DNA from: Streptomyces griseocarneus
Lineage (GTDB): Bacteria; Actinomycetota; Actinomycetes; Streptomycetales; Streptomycetaceae
DNA length: 64,000 nucleotides
Direction of reading: 5' to 3'
Assembly (NCBI RefSeq): GCF_014655595.1
Contig: NZ_BNBL01000006.1
Location: forward strand, 311,906-375,905
Shown here: piece after piece, positions 17,819-27,284 of the stretch
How positions within the stretch are numbered: position 1 is the stretch's first letter
How the letters are laid out: every line of letters begins with the position of its first letter
The notes under the pieces: generated by a model
What the model saw: the letters and a program-made list of their open reading frames with translations, nothing else
Told to the model about the DNA's origin: nothing
Database searches by the model: none
Made by a program: the position numbers and the translations under genes

Positions 17819-20800
17819 CTAGGGGTGGGGCACCCGCCAGATGCGGATGACGTTGTCATCACAGGCTGTGGCGAGGAAACCGGCCTTGTCGGCGAACGCC
17901 GCCGCGACGATCGGTGCGGTGTGGCCGAGGAAAGGATCGGCAGCGTCTCGGCCGCCACCGCGGGTGTCCCACAGATGGATCGCGCCGTCTTGGTCCGCGG
18001 TGGCGAGCAGGCTCCCGTTGCGGTTCAGGGCGCAGATGTCGTACGGGGCAGGGGGAGACGGAAGCGCGCGGCCAGTGGCTGTTTCCCACAGCTCGACCTT
18101 GTACCGGTCGTCGTACTTGTCACGGGAGGTGGCCAGCACGCTTCCGTCCCCGCTCACCAGCCAGTTGTTGTACGCGGGAAGAACCGCGATCGGGCCTGCC
18201 TGCCAGTGCCACAGGTGGCATCGCTTGTCTCCCTGTTTGTCGGTGGCGACGGCAACGACAGTGCCGACTGTACTGACCTTCAGTTCGGTGATGGTCCCGG
18301 GGATTTTGGGACCGCCGACGACGGTCTCTGTTCTCCTGTCCCAGAGAATGACCTTGCCGTCGTCGGTAGCCGCTGCCAGATAAAGACCGTCGTGACTGAG
18401 TGAGATCGTGGTCGGACGAGGGCTGTCCGGTAGCGTATTGGCGACTGAGAGGCTGGCGGACCACCGGCGTGCGGCTGTGTCCCACAAGTCGATCGACCCG
18501 CTTGTTCGAGTGACTGCGACGAAGCGCCCGTCATTGCTGGCTGCCCCGCTGTTCCCGGCGAATCCCGGCGGGTTGAATGGGCGGCTGGTGGCGGCCTCCC
18601 AGAGGTCGATATAGCTCGAACCATCGCTGGTGTTGTAGTTGACCGCGACAATCCGATCGTCCGCGCTGAATGTTATCTCGCGGATGTCGAACATCTGATG
18701 CATGTGGATGTCGGCGGTACGCCGTGGATCTCCCCAGGTCAAGAGACTTGTGCTTCCCACCTGGTTGCACACGGAGAGGGTCCGCCCGTCGTGGCTGAAA
18801 GCCATGGCGGCGACGCCGAATTGATTCTCGGGAAAGGGAAACCGGTCGCTGGTGAGGATCGCCAGCGACCGGTCCCGTGGCAAAGCCGCCGCCGCACCAC
18901 CCAGCACACCGACCGCCAGCGTGGCCGACGCCCCCGCCAGAACCCGGCGACGCGTGGTGGTCTCGGGCACGACCCGCGGGCCCGGAAGGCCCGCCGGGGT
19001 GCGGGAGGCGTTGTCGACCAGCTGTTCCTGCAGCCGGATGTGCCGGAACTGGTACGTGCCCCCGGACTGGCGCAGGAGCCCCCGGTCGCGGGCATCGGAG
19101 AGGAAGGTCAGCAACCGCCACGGCAGCTCGCCCTTCAGTGCCAGCAGCGCACGAGTGATCAGAAAGCGGGGCCACGCCCTGCTGAGCAGGATGAGCAGAG
19201 CGACGATCACGCCGGGCAGGATGACGGCCTCCCCGACCCGGGCGACCACGGAATCGACGAGCTGCTCATTGACCATTCGATATCCGGCGCTCCAGAGCTC
19301 AGGCAGGGCGGGCCGCCCCGACCACTCGGCCAGGTGGGTGACGCTCTGGACGCCGAAGCGTCCCAGGGTCATGCCCAGGACCACGGCGAGGAGAGACAGC
19401 GCACCGACCACCCCTCCGGCGGCGAGAGCTCCCGCCAGCGAGGACCGGCGATCCTTCTGCAGGAACGTCAGTGGGTCTGCCTGGGTGGGCCGACTCGGCG
19501 GGGCTTGCAGCCAGTTGTGCACGGCCATCGCAAGGCCGATCACCGTTGCCAGCGTGACCGAACAGGCCACGAGCATCGCGAAGATGTTGATGTCGCCCAT
19601 GGACCAGTGTCTGCCCAGCGACGTGAAGATGAACGAGCCGGCGAGGAACGGCACAGCCGGGACCGCGACGAGCGCCAGGCCCGTGGCGAACCCACGGCGC
19701 AGTCGACCCAGTGAGCCCCGTACCGACAGCGAGAGCCGCCCGGGCCGGCGTCCCGCGGTCGCGTACCAGATCACCATGGCCACGACCGCGAACGCGCTGC
19801 CGGTCATGGAGCCGAAGACGAGGGAGCCCCCCTGGCTGTTCCCGCCTGCCACGGAAGCCCAGGCCAGCACTGCGACCATCAGCACCGCCCCGACGCCGAT
19901 ACCGATCCCGGGCGCCACCCACGGCGACAGCAGGCGCTGGCTCATCAGCCACCAGGCGAGGTCACGTTCGCGGTGCCGGTGCAGGTAGTGGGCCAGGTAC
20001 GTGAGCCACCGCCGGGCCTTGGCCGCGTCCCATTCGGGTTCGCTCTCCTCCACGACACGCCCCGACGGCAACCGCTCCGGCTCGTACGCGGCGTCGATCA
20101 ACCGCCCCAGCAGGTAGTCCTCGACGGCATGCCGGCAGTCGAAGCGATCGGAGTCGAGAAGCTCACCGGGATCACCGCCGCCCTTCTCGTAGACCAGCCG
20201 CGTCAGCGACACCATGAGCGGCGTGGACAACGCGGACGACAAAGGGTCGTCTGCGCGGCCGGAAGCCCGCAGGTGGGCGAAGACGGCGGTCCAATCCGTC
20301 CCGTCCGGCCATTCGACGTCTCTCAGGTATGCGACGACGTCGTCGACGGCGACCGGTTCCACCTCCACCACCGGCGCCCGCCGAAGCACCGGGGCGCCAC
20401 CCTGGATCACGTCCTCGTACTCGGCCGAGCGGCACGTGACGACGATCGGGCGGTCTCCACCGAGTGTGCGGTTGATCGCGCGGATCGCGCTGCGGCGCTC
20501 GGATTCGGGGATCTCGTCCAGGCCGTCCAGGATCGGCAGGAGCAGACCGCGTTCCAGCAGCCTGCGTGGAATGTCCCGGCGCCCGCTGTAGTAGGAGGAG
20601 GCGAGGGTGTGGACGATCCAGTCGTCGAGCGGTTCGCAGATGGGATCCCAGGTCGACACGGCCAGCAGGACGGGTACGGGGCTGCCTGGCGTGCGGGCTT
20701 TGAGCAGGCCCAGGGTGAGCAGAATGGCCAGCACTGTCTTTCCGGCGCCGGGCTCCCCGAGGACGACCAGGCGCCCGCTGTCCACTCGGCCGTAGCTGTC

Positions 20801-21343
20801 CGCGAGTTGCGCGACCGCGTCGGTGAAGCGGCCGTCCAGGCGGCCGTCGAGGCGCAGCCGGACGATCTGGCCCGCTTCCGGTGACCGGGAGACCTGAGCT
20901 GCCGGGGAGTCCGCGACCGCACGCGCGCTGGCAGCCCAGCTCAGAGGAAGAACGCCGGGGTCGCGCAGGCTGCGCGCCCCGGCTTCCTCGGACCATTGGC
21001 CCTCGACGGTTGTCGCCAGGTGGTCCGCCAGGGTGCCCGGATCGGACGGCTCCTCCCGGGGGCGGAAGTAGTCGGCGACCGACATGGCCAGCGCCGCGAT
21101 GCCCGTGAACAGCCCGGACACACCGATGAATCGCTCGCCGCTGTGGTGCCTGAGGAAGATCCAGGCGCTCGCTGCCAGGAACACCAGGGCGAGACCGGCC
21201 AGTAGGGCGTTGCGGACGACGCGCCGACGTGTTGGCTGAATCAGTGCTCGGGACACGGCCTCATCGTGCGACTGTCGATGTCCCGACGCTTTCGTAATGG
21301 CACGACCTTCACCCCAATCGATGACAGCCGCGGAGGCGGGCAC
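17819..21343 (-). CDS. membrane NACHT (STAND) NTPase with C-terminal WD40-like beta-propeller
   Basis: 1174 residues from a GTG with AGGGGAG upstream. Two N-terminal membrane helices lie at about 42-64 and 72-93. The NACHT domain has Walker A GEPGAGKT (196-203) and Walker B ILDGLDEI (271-278) with the small-residue/acidic pattern of NACHT. A helical region at about 470-800 contains roughly six or seven further membrane segments. The last 340 residues hold WD-like blades (SIDLWD, KVILWD, AIHLWD, VIRIWR). STAND proteins typically sense a ligand through the repeat domain and oligomerise on NTP binding. Some bacterial members are antiphage, but no effector domain or defence neighbour is seen here, so that role is only possible. 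The gene stands alone, with codon usage less biased than its neighbours. Confidence 0.85.
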   Translation of the reverse strand: MPASAAVIDWGEGRAITKASGHRQSHDEAVSRALIQPTRRRVVRNALLAGLALVFLAASAWIFLRHHSGERFIGVSGLFTGIAALAMSVADYFRPREEPSDPGTLADHLATTVEGQWSEEAGARSLRDPGVLPLSWAASARAVADSPAAQVSRSPEAGQIVRLRLDGRLDGRFTDAVAQLADSYGRVDSGRLVVLGEPGAGKTVLAILLTLGLLKARTPGSPVPVLLAVSTWDPICEPLDDWIVHTLASSYYSGRRDIPRRLLERGLLLPILDGLDEIPESERRSAIRAINRTLGGDRPIVVTCRSAEYEDVIQGGAPVLRRAPVVEVEPVAVDDVVAYLRDVEWPDGTDWTAVFAHLRASGRADDPLSSALSTPLMVSLTRLVYEKGGGDPGELLDSDRFDCRHAVEDYLLGRLIDAAYEPERLPSGRVVEESEPEWDAAKARRWLTYLAHYLHRHRERDLAWWLMSQRLLSPWVAPGIGIGVGAVLMVAVLAWASVAGGNSQGGSLVFGSMTGSAFAVVAMVIWYATAGRRPGRLSLSVRGSLGRLRRGFATGLALVAVPAVPFLAGSFIFTSLGRHWSMGDINIFAMLVACSVTLATVIGLAMAVHNWLQAPPSRPTQADPLTFLQKDRRSSLAGALAAGGVVGALSLLAVVLGMTLGRFGVQSVTHLAEWSGRPALPELWSAGYRMVNEQLVDSVVARVGEAVILPGVIVALLILLSRAWPRFLITRALLALKGELPWRLLTFLSDARDRGLLRQSGGTYQFRHIRLQEQLVDNASRTPAGLPGPRVVPETTTRRRVLAGASATLAVGVLGGAAAALPRDRSLAILTSDRFPFPENQFGVAAMAFSHDGRTLSVCNQVGSTSLLTWGDPRRTADIHMHQMFDIREITFSADDRIVAVNYNTSDGSSYIDLWEAATSRPFNPPGFAGNSGAASNDGRFVAVTRTSGSIDLWDTAARRWSASLSVANTLPDSPRPTTISLSHDGLYLAAATDDGKVILWDRRTETVVGGPKIPGTITELKVSTVGTVVAVATDKQGDKRCHLWHWQAGPIAVLPAYNNWLVSGDGSVLATSRDKYDDRYKVELWETATGRALPSPPAPYDICALNRNGSLLATADQDGAIHLWDTRGGGRDAADPFLGHTAPIVAAAFADKAGFLATACDDNVIRIWRVPHP

Positions 21344-21393
21344 CGGAGGCTCCCCTGTGGCTTCCGGTTCCCACCCCAGCGTGACCGTGTGCG

Positions 21394-21906
21394 TCAGCCC
21401 TTCAGCGAGCCCGGCTCGTAGTGGCCCGGGACGCTGCGGCTCGTCACGGCGATGCGGTTCCAGGCGTTGATCACGATGATCGCGGAGATGAGCTGCGCGA
21501 GCTCCGCCTCCTCGAAGTGGGCGGCGGCCCGCTCGTAGACCTCGTCCGGCACGAAGCCGTCCGTCAGGACGGTGACGGCCTCGGTCAGCTCGATCGCCGC
21601 GATCTCCTTCGCGGTGTAGAAGTGCTTGGACTCCTCCCAGGCGCTCAGCTGGATGATGCGCTCGAAGCTCTCGCCCGCCGCCAGGGCGTCCTTGGTGTGC
21701 ATGTCCAGGCAGAAGGCGCAGTGGTTGATCTGCGAGGCGCGGATCTTCACCAGCTCCAGCAGCACCGGGTCCAGGCCCTGGCTCGCCGCCTGGTCCAGCT
21801 TGACCATCGCCTTGTAGAAGTCGGGGACCAGCTTCGGCAGCACCAGGCGGGGGGTGTGCTCGGGAACGTACTGGCCAGTGGTGTTCGTGTTCTCGTTCGT
21901 CGTCAT
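21394..21906 (-). CDS. AhpD-like/carboxymuconolactone decarboxylase family protein
   Basis: 170 residues. The thiol pair CAFCLDMH with upstream ELVKIRASQ and the downstream His fits the AhpD-type peroxidase/disulfide-reductase signature. Usual family length. The ATG at 21906 has no SD, but TAGTGT ends 7 bases before it, so the mRNA may be leaderless; a GTG at 21936 is the alternative. It is divergent from a MocR-type regulator 47 bases away, and regulators of this class commonly control the adjacent gene. It may protect against peroxides or reduce a small electrophile; the substrate is unknown. Confidence 0.85.
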   Translation of the reverse strand: MTTNENTNTTGQYVPEHTPRLVLPKLVPDFYKAMVKLDQAASQGLDPVLLELVKIRASQINHCAFCLDMHTKDALAAGESFERIIQLSAWEESKHFYTAKEIAAIELTEAVTVLTDGFVPDEVYERAAAHFEEAELAQLISAIIVINAWNRIAVTSRSVPGHYEPGSLKG

Positions 21907-21953
21907 GGGTACGACACTACGATTCCGGTAGCCCACGGATATGGTCCATTTCC

Positions 21954-23375
21954 ATGGCGAAAAAGTGGGCCACTTCCGGCACCGACCTGCACCTCGACCT
22001 CACCGGTCCCGGCGGCGTGCGCGCCTGCCTGACCCGCGCCCTGCGCGAGTCCGTACGAACCGGCCGGCTCGCCCCCGGCACCCGGCTGCCCTCCTCGCGC
22101 ACCCTCGCCGCCGACCTCGGCATCGCACGCAACACCGTCGCCGAGGCCTACGGCGACCTCGTCGCCGAGGGCTGGCTCACCGCCCGCCAGGGCTCGGGCA
22201 CCCGCGTGGCGACCCGCACCACCCCGTCACGCGCGGACACCCCCGCACGCGGCGCACGGCCCGCCCGCACCCCCCGGCCCGCCCACGACCTCATGCCCGG
22301 CACCGCCGACGTCTCCGCCTTCCCGCGCGGCGCCTGGCTCTCGGCCGCCCGCCGCGCCCTGGCCGCCGCCCCCAACTCCGCCCTCGGCTACGCCGATCCG
22401 GCCGGCGCCCCCGAGCTACGGGCCGTACTCGCCGCCTATCTCGCGCGTGCCCGGGGCGTACGCGCCACCCCCGAACGCGTGGTGGTCTGCGCCGGCTTCA
22501 TGCAGGGCCTGTCCGTCCTGAGCCGGGTGCTGCGGGCCCGGGGCGTACGAGAGATGGGCGTCGAGTCCTACGGGCTGTGGTTCCACCGCAACGTCATCGA
22601 CCGCGCGGGCCTGCGCACCATCCCGCTACCCCTCGACGAACGCGGCACGCGCACCGACGAGCTGGCCGCCCACCGCCAGGCCCGCGCGGTGCTGCTCACC
22701 CCCGCCCACCAGTTCCCCCTGGGCATGGCCCTGCCCCCCGACCGCCGCGCGGCCGTCGCCGACTGGGCCTCACGCACCGGCGGGCTGATCCTCGAGGACG
22801 ACTACGACGGCGAGTTCCGCTACGACCGGCAGCAGGTCGGCGCGCTCCAGGGCCTGGACCCCGAGCGCGTCGTCTACTTCGGCACCGCGAGCAAGAGCCT
22901 GGCCCCCGCCCTGCGGCTGGCCTGGATGGTGCTGCCCGAACACCTCGTCGACGAGGTCCTCGCCGTCAAGGCCCAGGGCGAGTACGGGATGGGCGTGTTC
23001 GACCAGCTCACCCTCGCCGAGTTCATCGACTCCGGCGCCTACGACCGCCACCTGCGCGCCATGCGGCTGCGCTACCGCCGCCGCCGCGACCAACTCGTCT
23101 CCGTCCTCGCCGAGCACGCCCCGCACGTCCGCGTCACCGGCATCGCCGCCGGCCTCCACGCGGTCCTGGAACTCCCACCGGGCACCGAACGCGACACCCT
23201 CAAGGCCGCCGCCTGGCAGGGCCTCGCCCTCTCCGGCCTCAGCCGCTTCCGCCACCCCGAGGCCCCAGGGCCTGCGGCTTTGGACGGCCTGATCGCGGGC
23301 TACGGCACCCCGCCGGACCACGCCTTCGCGGGCGTCCTCGACGCGCTGGTGAGGGCGCTGCAGGCGGCGGGGTGA
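21954..23375 (+). CDS. MocR-type transcriptional regulator (GntR wHTH fused to aminotransferase-like domain)
   Basis: 473 residues. The N-terminal winged helix (about 18-85: LRESVRTGRLAPGTRLPSSR, IARNTVAEAYG) is GntR-like. The rest is a fold-type I aminotransferase with LEDDYDGEFRY and the PLP lysine in GTASKSLAP. MocR proteins usually sense PLP or PLP-amino acid adducts and activate divergent genes. Here the divergent target is the AhpD-like gene. TATGGT lies 8 bases before the ATG, and there is no SD, so the transcript may start at or near the ATG. Confidence 0.88.
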   Translation: MAKKWATSGTDLHLDLTGPGGVRACLTRALRESVRTGRLAPGTRLPSSRTLAADLGIARNTVAEAYGDLVAEGWLTARQGSGTRVATRTTPSRADTPARGARPARTPRPAHDLMPGTADVSAFPRGAWLSAARRALAAAPNSALGYADPAGAPELRAVLAAYLARARGVRATPERVVVCAGFMQGLSVLSRVLRARGVREMGVESYGLWFHRNVIDRAGLRTIPLPLDERGTRTDELAAHRQARAVLLTPAHQFPLGMALPPDRRAAVADWASRTGGLILEDDYDGEFRYDRQQVGALQGLDPERVVYFGTASKSLAPALRLAWMVLPEHLVDEVLAVKAQGEYGMGVFDQLTLAEFIDSGAYDRHLRAMRLRYRRRRDQLVSVLAEHAPHVRVTGIAAGLHAVLELPPGTERDTLKAAAWQGLALSGLSRFRHPEAPGPAALDGLIAGYGTPPDHAFAGVLDALVRALQAAG

Positions 23376-23431
23376 GGGGGCGGGTCGGTCCCCCGCTCGC
23401 GGGGTGAGCGGGGCGGTCCTACGGTCGAGAT

Positions 23432-25813
23432 ATGCCCCCACTGACGGTGGAAGCGCAGCTCCGGGCTCGCGTCGCGGGCGGGAGGAAGCTCGACCTGGAG
23501 CCCCGTGAGCACGTGACGTGGGAAGCGATGCGTGCGTGGGGTGTGGAGCGCACGATTTCGGCTTCGGCGCTGCGGAAGATCATCCTCGACAGCTCGCAGC
23601 CGGGGAACCTCCGGGGCGTGCAGCTGCGCGGAGCTCGGATCCTTGGACGTCTCGATCTGGAGTTTGTACGGCTGCAGTCTGCGCTGGTGTTGGAGGACTG
23701 CTCCTTCGACGGTCCGGTCGCGCTCGATTACTCCTCCGCGTCGCGTATCTGCTTCTTGCATTGCGAGATGGTGGGGCTTTCCGCCGAGAGGCTCAAGGCG
23801 ACCTCCCTGAGCTTGGCCGGTTCGCTGTTTCCGGCCGGGCGGGGAGTACGCCTGAGCGGGGCGCGGTTCACTGACGAGTTGACCTTGTCCACGGTGGAGC
23901 TCAGGGGCGTGGACGCAGAAGGCGTTGCGATGGTCGCCGACGGGGTCGATGTGGGCGGACATGTGTCCCTTGAAGGCATCAGAGCCTTTGGTGCAGTGCA
24001 ATTGGACGGAGCCGAGATCAACGGTCGCCTCGACTGCTCTGGGGCCAGGCTGCTGGGATGCAGCAAGGATCGCAGTGCGCTGATGGCTGACGACGCCAAA
24101 GTCGGGGGGCAACTCGTTCTCAGAAAAGCCACGACATTCGTCGGGGCTGTCCGGCTGATGCAGGCGAGTATCGACGGCGGAGTCGACGGGTACTCGGCCC
24201 GGCTTTTGGGGTCGGACGAAGAAAGGAATGCTTTGGTGGCCGACGGGATCACCGTCGATGGCTTCGTTTCGTTGGCGGATGTGAAGGCTGGCGGGGCCCT
24301 GCTCATGCCGGGGGCAGAAATCAAGGGCCAGTTGAACCTCTCACACTGTGAAGCTTTGCGCGCCAACTCCGAAGGAAACACGGTGGAAACGGATGGTCTC
24401 ACTGTCCGTGGCGGAATGTTTCTAAGAAGTTTCCGGGCGGAAGGTGCCGTGCGCCTGATCGGCTCCGACATCGCGCTCCAGCTGGACTCCTCATACATCG
24501 TGATCAAAGGCGTGGATGGCGATGAGGAGGCCTTGGTTGCAGATGGGATCAAGGTGGGCGGGCATGCGTTGTTCCAATACGCCTTGGTGTGCGGAGGTAT
24601 ACGGCTCGACGGGGCCGAGATCAAGGGAAGCGTAGACTTCGCCGAAGCTGTCGTCACGCGGGCCAACAGGGATGGGGAGGCCCTGAACGTTGACGGAGCC
24701 ACAGTGCATCAGAACCTGCTTCTTGAGGCATTCGCTGCCCTGAAGGGGGCTGTGTATCTGCGTAGCGCAACTGTCGTCGGACGGCTGGACTGCTCCGGTG
24801 CCCGGCTCCTTGGCACCGATAGCGACCACGTTTCGCTGCATGCCGACGGGGTGCAGGTGGGTGAGCATCTTTACTTGGGCAACAAGAAGAAGGGGCAGCA
24901 GTTCAGGACGGATCTGCGGGCACGCGGAACAGTGCGGCTCATCGGTGCGCGCATCAACGGATCGCTGCGTATCGTGTCTAGCGAGATGGCAGCCAACGAA
25001 CATACAGCCCTCGACGCTACCGGGGCTCATATCGTTGGTGAACTGCAGTGGTTGCCGGTCGCGCCGGTGAAGGGGAAGGTAATCCTCGAGAGAGCGACGG
25101 CCCATCGGCTGGAGGACGACTGGAACGGTCGTGAGCTCGCCTACTGGCCCTCAGATGGCTTGCTGCAAATGATCGGCTTCGCCTATGACGGATTCGGTGG
25201 CCCGAATCAGGCAGAATATGAACAGCGGCTGGACTGGGTTCGCTGCGGACATATCAAAGGCGTCAAGTCGTCGCCTGACGTGTTCGCCACTCAACCCTAC
25301 GAACAGCTTGCTCGCGTCTATAAGCAGATGGGGCGGGATAAAACGGCTCGAAAGGTTTGTATCGCTCGGCGCAGGGACAGGCGGAAGCACGGCAAACTCC
25401 TCCGGCCGCGCCGGATGCGGAGCTGGATCCTGGACAAGACTATTGCCTACGGATTCAAGACCTGGAGGATGGGCTTTTTCCTTATCGCCCTCTGGGGTGC
25501 GGTTTTTTGCGCCGCATCGTGCGCCCAGCAGCACGATGACCTCATAGTGCCGGTCAAGACCATTCCAAAGGAGAAGGCAACGCCTACTGCGAACGTCCCT
25601 CAGAAGGATTACCCGTCCTTCGAGCCGGCCGCGTACGCCGTCGATGTCGCCGTACCCGTGCTCAACCTGCACCAGTCCGAATACTGGGGCCCGAACGGCG
25701 CCACCCCTTGCGGCAGGCGTTTCGCCTACTTCACCTACGCCTGCACAGTGGTCGGCTGGGGCACCGCCACCCTCGCCGTCGTGGGTCTCACAGGGCTGGC
25801 GCGAAGGGACTGA
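23432..25813 (+). CDS. membrane-anchored repeat protein, predicted right-handed beta-helix
   Basis: 793 residues. Residues about 165-530 contain seven copies of a roughly 50-residue repeat, each with a DG-V/I-x-V-GG turn (near 168, 219, 269, 320, 369, 419, 470) followed by GAVRLxGAEIxGxLDCSGARL-like runs. The regular hydrophobic/small alternation resembles pentapeptide-type beta-helices with longer coils. Two membrane helices lie near the C-terminus (GFFLIALWGAVFCAASCA and the ACTVVGWGTATLAVVGL region). Between the helices is a short stretch with two Cys. There is no clear SD. The third codon base is less G/C-biased than in flanking core genes, suggesting acquisition. Function unknown; perhaps a scaffold or surface-binding protein. 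Its 3' end overlaps the convergent gene by 26 bases. Confidence 0.82.
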   Translation: MPPLTVEAQLRARVAGGRKLDLEPREHVTWEAMRAWGVERTISASALRKIILDSSQPGNLRGVQLRGARILGRLDLEFVRLQSALVLEDCSFDGPVALDYSSASRICFLHCEMVGLSAERLKATSLSLAGSLFPAGRGVRLSGARFTDELTLSTVELRGVDAEGVAMVADGVDVGGHVSLEGIRAFGAVQLDGAEINGRLDCSGARLLGCSKDRSALMADDAKVGGQLVLRKATTFVGAVRLMQASIDGGVDGYSARLLGSDEERNALVADGITVDGFVSLADVKAGGALLMPGAEIKGQLNLSHCEALRANSEGNTVETDGLTVRGGMFLRSFRAEGAVRLIGSDIALQLDSSYIVIKGVDGDEEALVADGIKVGGHALFQYALVCGGIRLDGAEIKGSVDFAEAVVTRANRDGEALNVDGATVHQNLLLEAFAALKGAVYLRSATVVGRLDCSGARLLGTDSDHVSLHADGVQVGEHLYLGNKKKGQQFRTDLRARGTVRLIGARINGSLRIVSSEMAANEHTALDATGAHIVGELQWLPVAPVKGKVILERATAHRLEDDWNGRELAYWPSDGLLQMIGFAYDGFGGPNQAEYEQRLDWVRCGHIKGVKSSPDVFATQPYEQLARVYKQMGRDKTARKVCIARRRDRRKHGKLLRPRRMRSWILDKTIAYGFKTWRMGFFLIALWGAVFCAASCAQQHDDLIVPVKTIPKEKATPTANVPQKDYPSFEPAAYAVDVAVPVLNLHQSEYWGPNGATPCGRRFAYFTYACTVVGWGTATLAVVGLTGLARRD

Positions 25814-26663
25814 GGGCCTCGCGGATGGCGGCCACGCCGCGCCTGGTCGCGGCGGCGGCACCGGAGGCGTCGTCGTGCGGTACGGCGGTGGCGAGCTCGT
25901 AGCGGCAATCGCGGCACTGGGTCTCGCCGGCGGCAGGGCGGATCATGCGGCCGCAGCCGCCCGCGCAGGCGCGGAGCGGGGACGGCGGGGGCGTGGGCTC
26001 GGGGGCCGGGTCGGGCATCTTGCGGAGGAGGCGGTTGCGCAGGAGCCCCCTCGCGGAGCGGACCTGGTCGGGGAGGCCGGAGGTCAGCGCGTCACGGAGC
26101 TCGCGCAGGCTCGCACCGCGCTGGAGCCATTCGGCGGCGAGCGGGGCGAGGGTGCGCACGTCGCGGGACGACAGCCGCAGGCGGCGGTCGCCTCGGGTGA
26201 CGAGGGCCAGGGCCTGCGCGCCCCGCTCGGCGAGCGGGTGGTGGGGAGGTGGGGGAGTGTTCTCCTCAGTGTTCTCTTGGGGACGGCCGACGGCCCGGGG
26301 TGCCGGTTCACCGACGGCCGGTTCCGGAGCAGTCGGTGGGCGACCGGCCGCCGCCGCGGCTTCCTCCGCCGTGAGGGGGATGTTCGAGATCAGTTGCCGG
26401 GTGGCCCAGCGGCCCGCGACGCCCTGGCGTTTCCATTCGTGGACGTACCCCTCGGCGATCAACTCGCCCTTGGCGCGCGTGAAGGCGGTCTTCTTGATCC
26501 CCGCGCGCTTGGCGGTCTCCGAGAGCGGTACGTCGACGCCGGGCGGGAGCGCGAGCTGCCACAGGAGGAGGCGGACGGCCTCGGCGGAGAGGCGGGGGTG
26601 GCGGATGATCTCGTTCGGAACCTGGGTGAACGAATGCGCCGGAGCGCTAACATGCTTGAGCAT
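25788..26663 (-). CDS. helix-turn-helix protein with C-terminal zinc ribbon
   Basis: 291 residues. The first 100 residues form a winged-helix/replication-initiator-like HTH (FTQVPNEIIRHPRLS, AVRLLLWQLALP, SETAKRAGIKKTAFTRAK). A Pro/Ala linker follows, then a helical segment, then CGRMIRPAAGETQCRDC preceded by CAGG, a four-Cys ribbon. Genes like this are common in Streptomyces beside XRE/DUF397 clusters, as here. An in-frame TAG five codons upstream fixes ATG 26663 as the earliest start; the ribosome site is weak. The 3' end overlaps the convergent beta-helix gene by 26 bases. Likely a DNA-binding regulator; no target known. Confidence 0.78.
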   Translation of the reverse strand: MLKHVSAPAHSFTQVPNEIIRHPRLSAEAVRLLLWQLALPPGVDVPLSETAKRAGIKKTAFTRAKGELIAEGYVHEWKRQGVAGRWATRQLISNIPLTAEEAAAAAGRPPTAPEPAVGEPAPRAVGRPQENTEENTPPPPHHPLAERGAQALALVTRGDRRLRLSSRDVRTLAPLAAEWLQRGASLRELRDALTSGLPDQVRSARGLLRNRLLRKMPDPAPEPTPPPSPLRACAGGCGRMIRPAAGETQCRDCRYELATAVPHDDASGAAAATRRGVAAIREALSPFAPAL

Positions 26664-26810
26664 CTCAAGGAGGTCCTAGTCTCCTCGCGGGTGTAGACCC
26701 CCTTCGCCGGTTGCCGCCAGCGTGGGGGGTCGCTTGTGCGCAAACGTACTGCGCGAGCGGAAGTGAAGAGCCCCTTCCGCCACTCCAACACCCGTACGGT
26801 TACGAGTAGA

Positions 26811-27164
26811 TCAGGTGTGCGCCCGCCGCTGGTGAAGCCCCATGCTCCACGCCAACGCCGCCGCGCCCTCGCGGTCGCCCCCACGCTGGGCCGTGGCCCA
26901 TTCCTTCTTGATCGACCGGCACTCCCCGCAGTGCTGCCCGGACCTCCGCGTCCCCGGATACGCCGCGAGCGCGGCAGCGATCAGCCGCGCCTCGTCCTCC
27001 CGGAGCGGGCTGAGGAACGTCACGTACGGCTGTCCGTACGACGGCGGCTCGGGCACGACCTGGACCGAGTGTCCGTGCGCGCGCAGCGCATCGTGCAGCT
27101 CGACCGCCACGCGGGCAGCGGTCTGGCGGATCGCATCGGCATCGGCGGGCTGGGGATTGGGCAT
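26811..27164 (-). CDS. small Streptomyces protein of unknown function with CxxC
   Basis: 117 residues. The ATG at 27164 has GAGG nine bases upstream; a longer start at 27215 is less likely. Residues 5-60 predict as an alpha/beta unit (ARVAVELHDALRAHGHSV then VTFLSPL). A single CGEC near residue 85 is followed by a basic, Gln/Arg-rich tail. No named family recognised. Its position, between the HTH/zinc-ribbon gene and the XRE regulator and divergent from the latter by 120 bases, suggests a role in that regulatory cluster. Confidence 0.65.
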   Translation of the reverse strand: MPNPQPADADAIRQTAARVAVELHDALRAHGHSVQVVPEPPSYGQPYVTFLSPLREDEARLIAAALAAYPGTRRSGQHCGECRSIKKEWATAQRGGDREGAAALAWSMGLHQRRAHT

Positions 27165-27284
27165 GGGTGGGTACCTCGGTCGTGGTGTGTGCACTCCGGT
27201 TTCGGTTCCCAGCATCGGGGCGTGGAGCTACGCTCACCAGGGGTAACGGTTTTCGGCCTTCCGACGCGAAAACAGGTGGCAACG

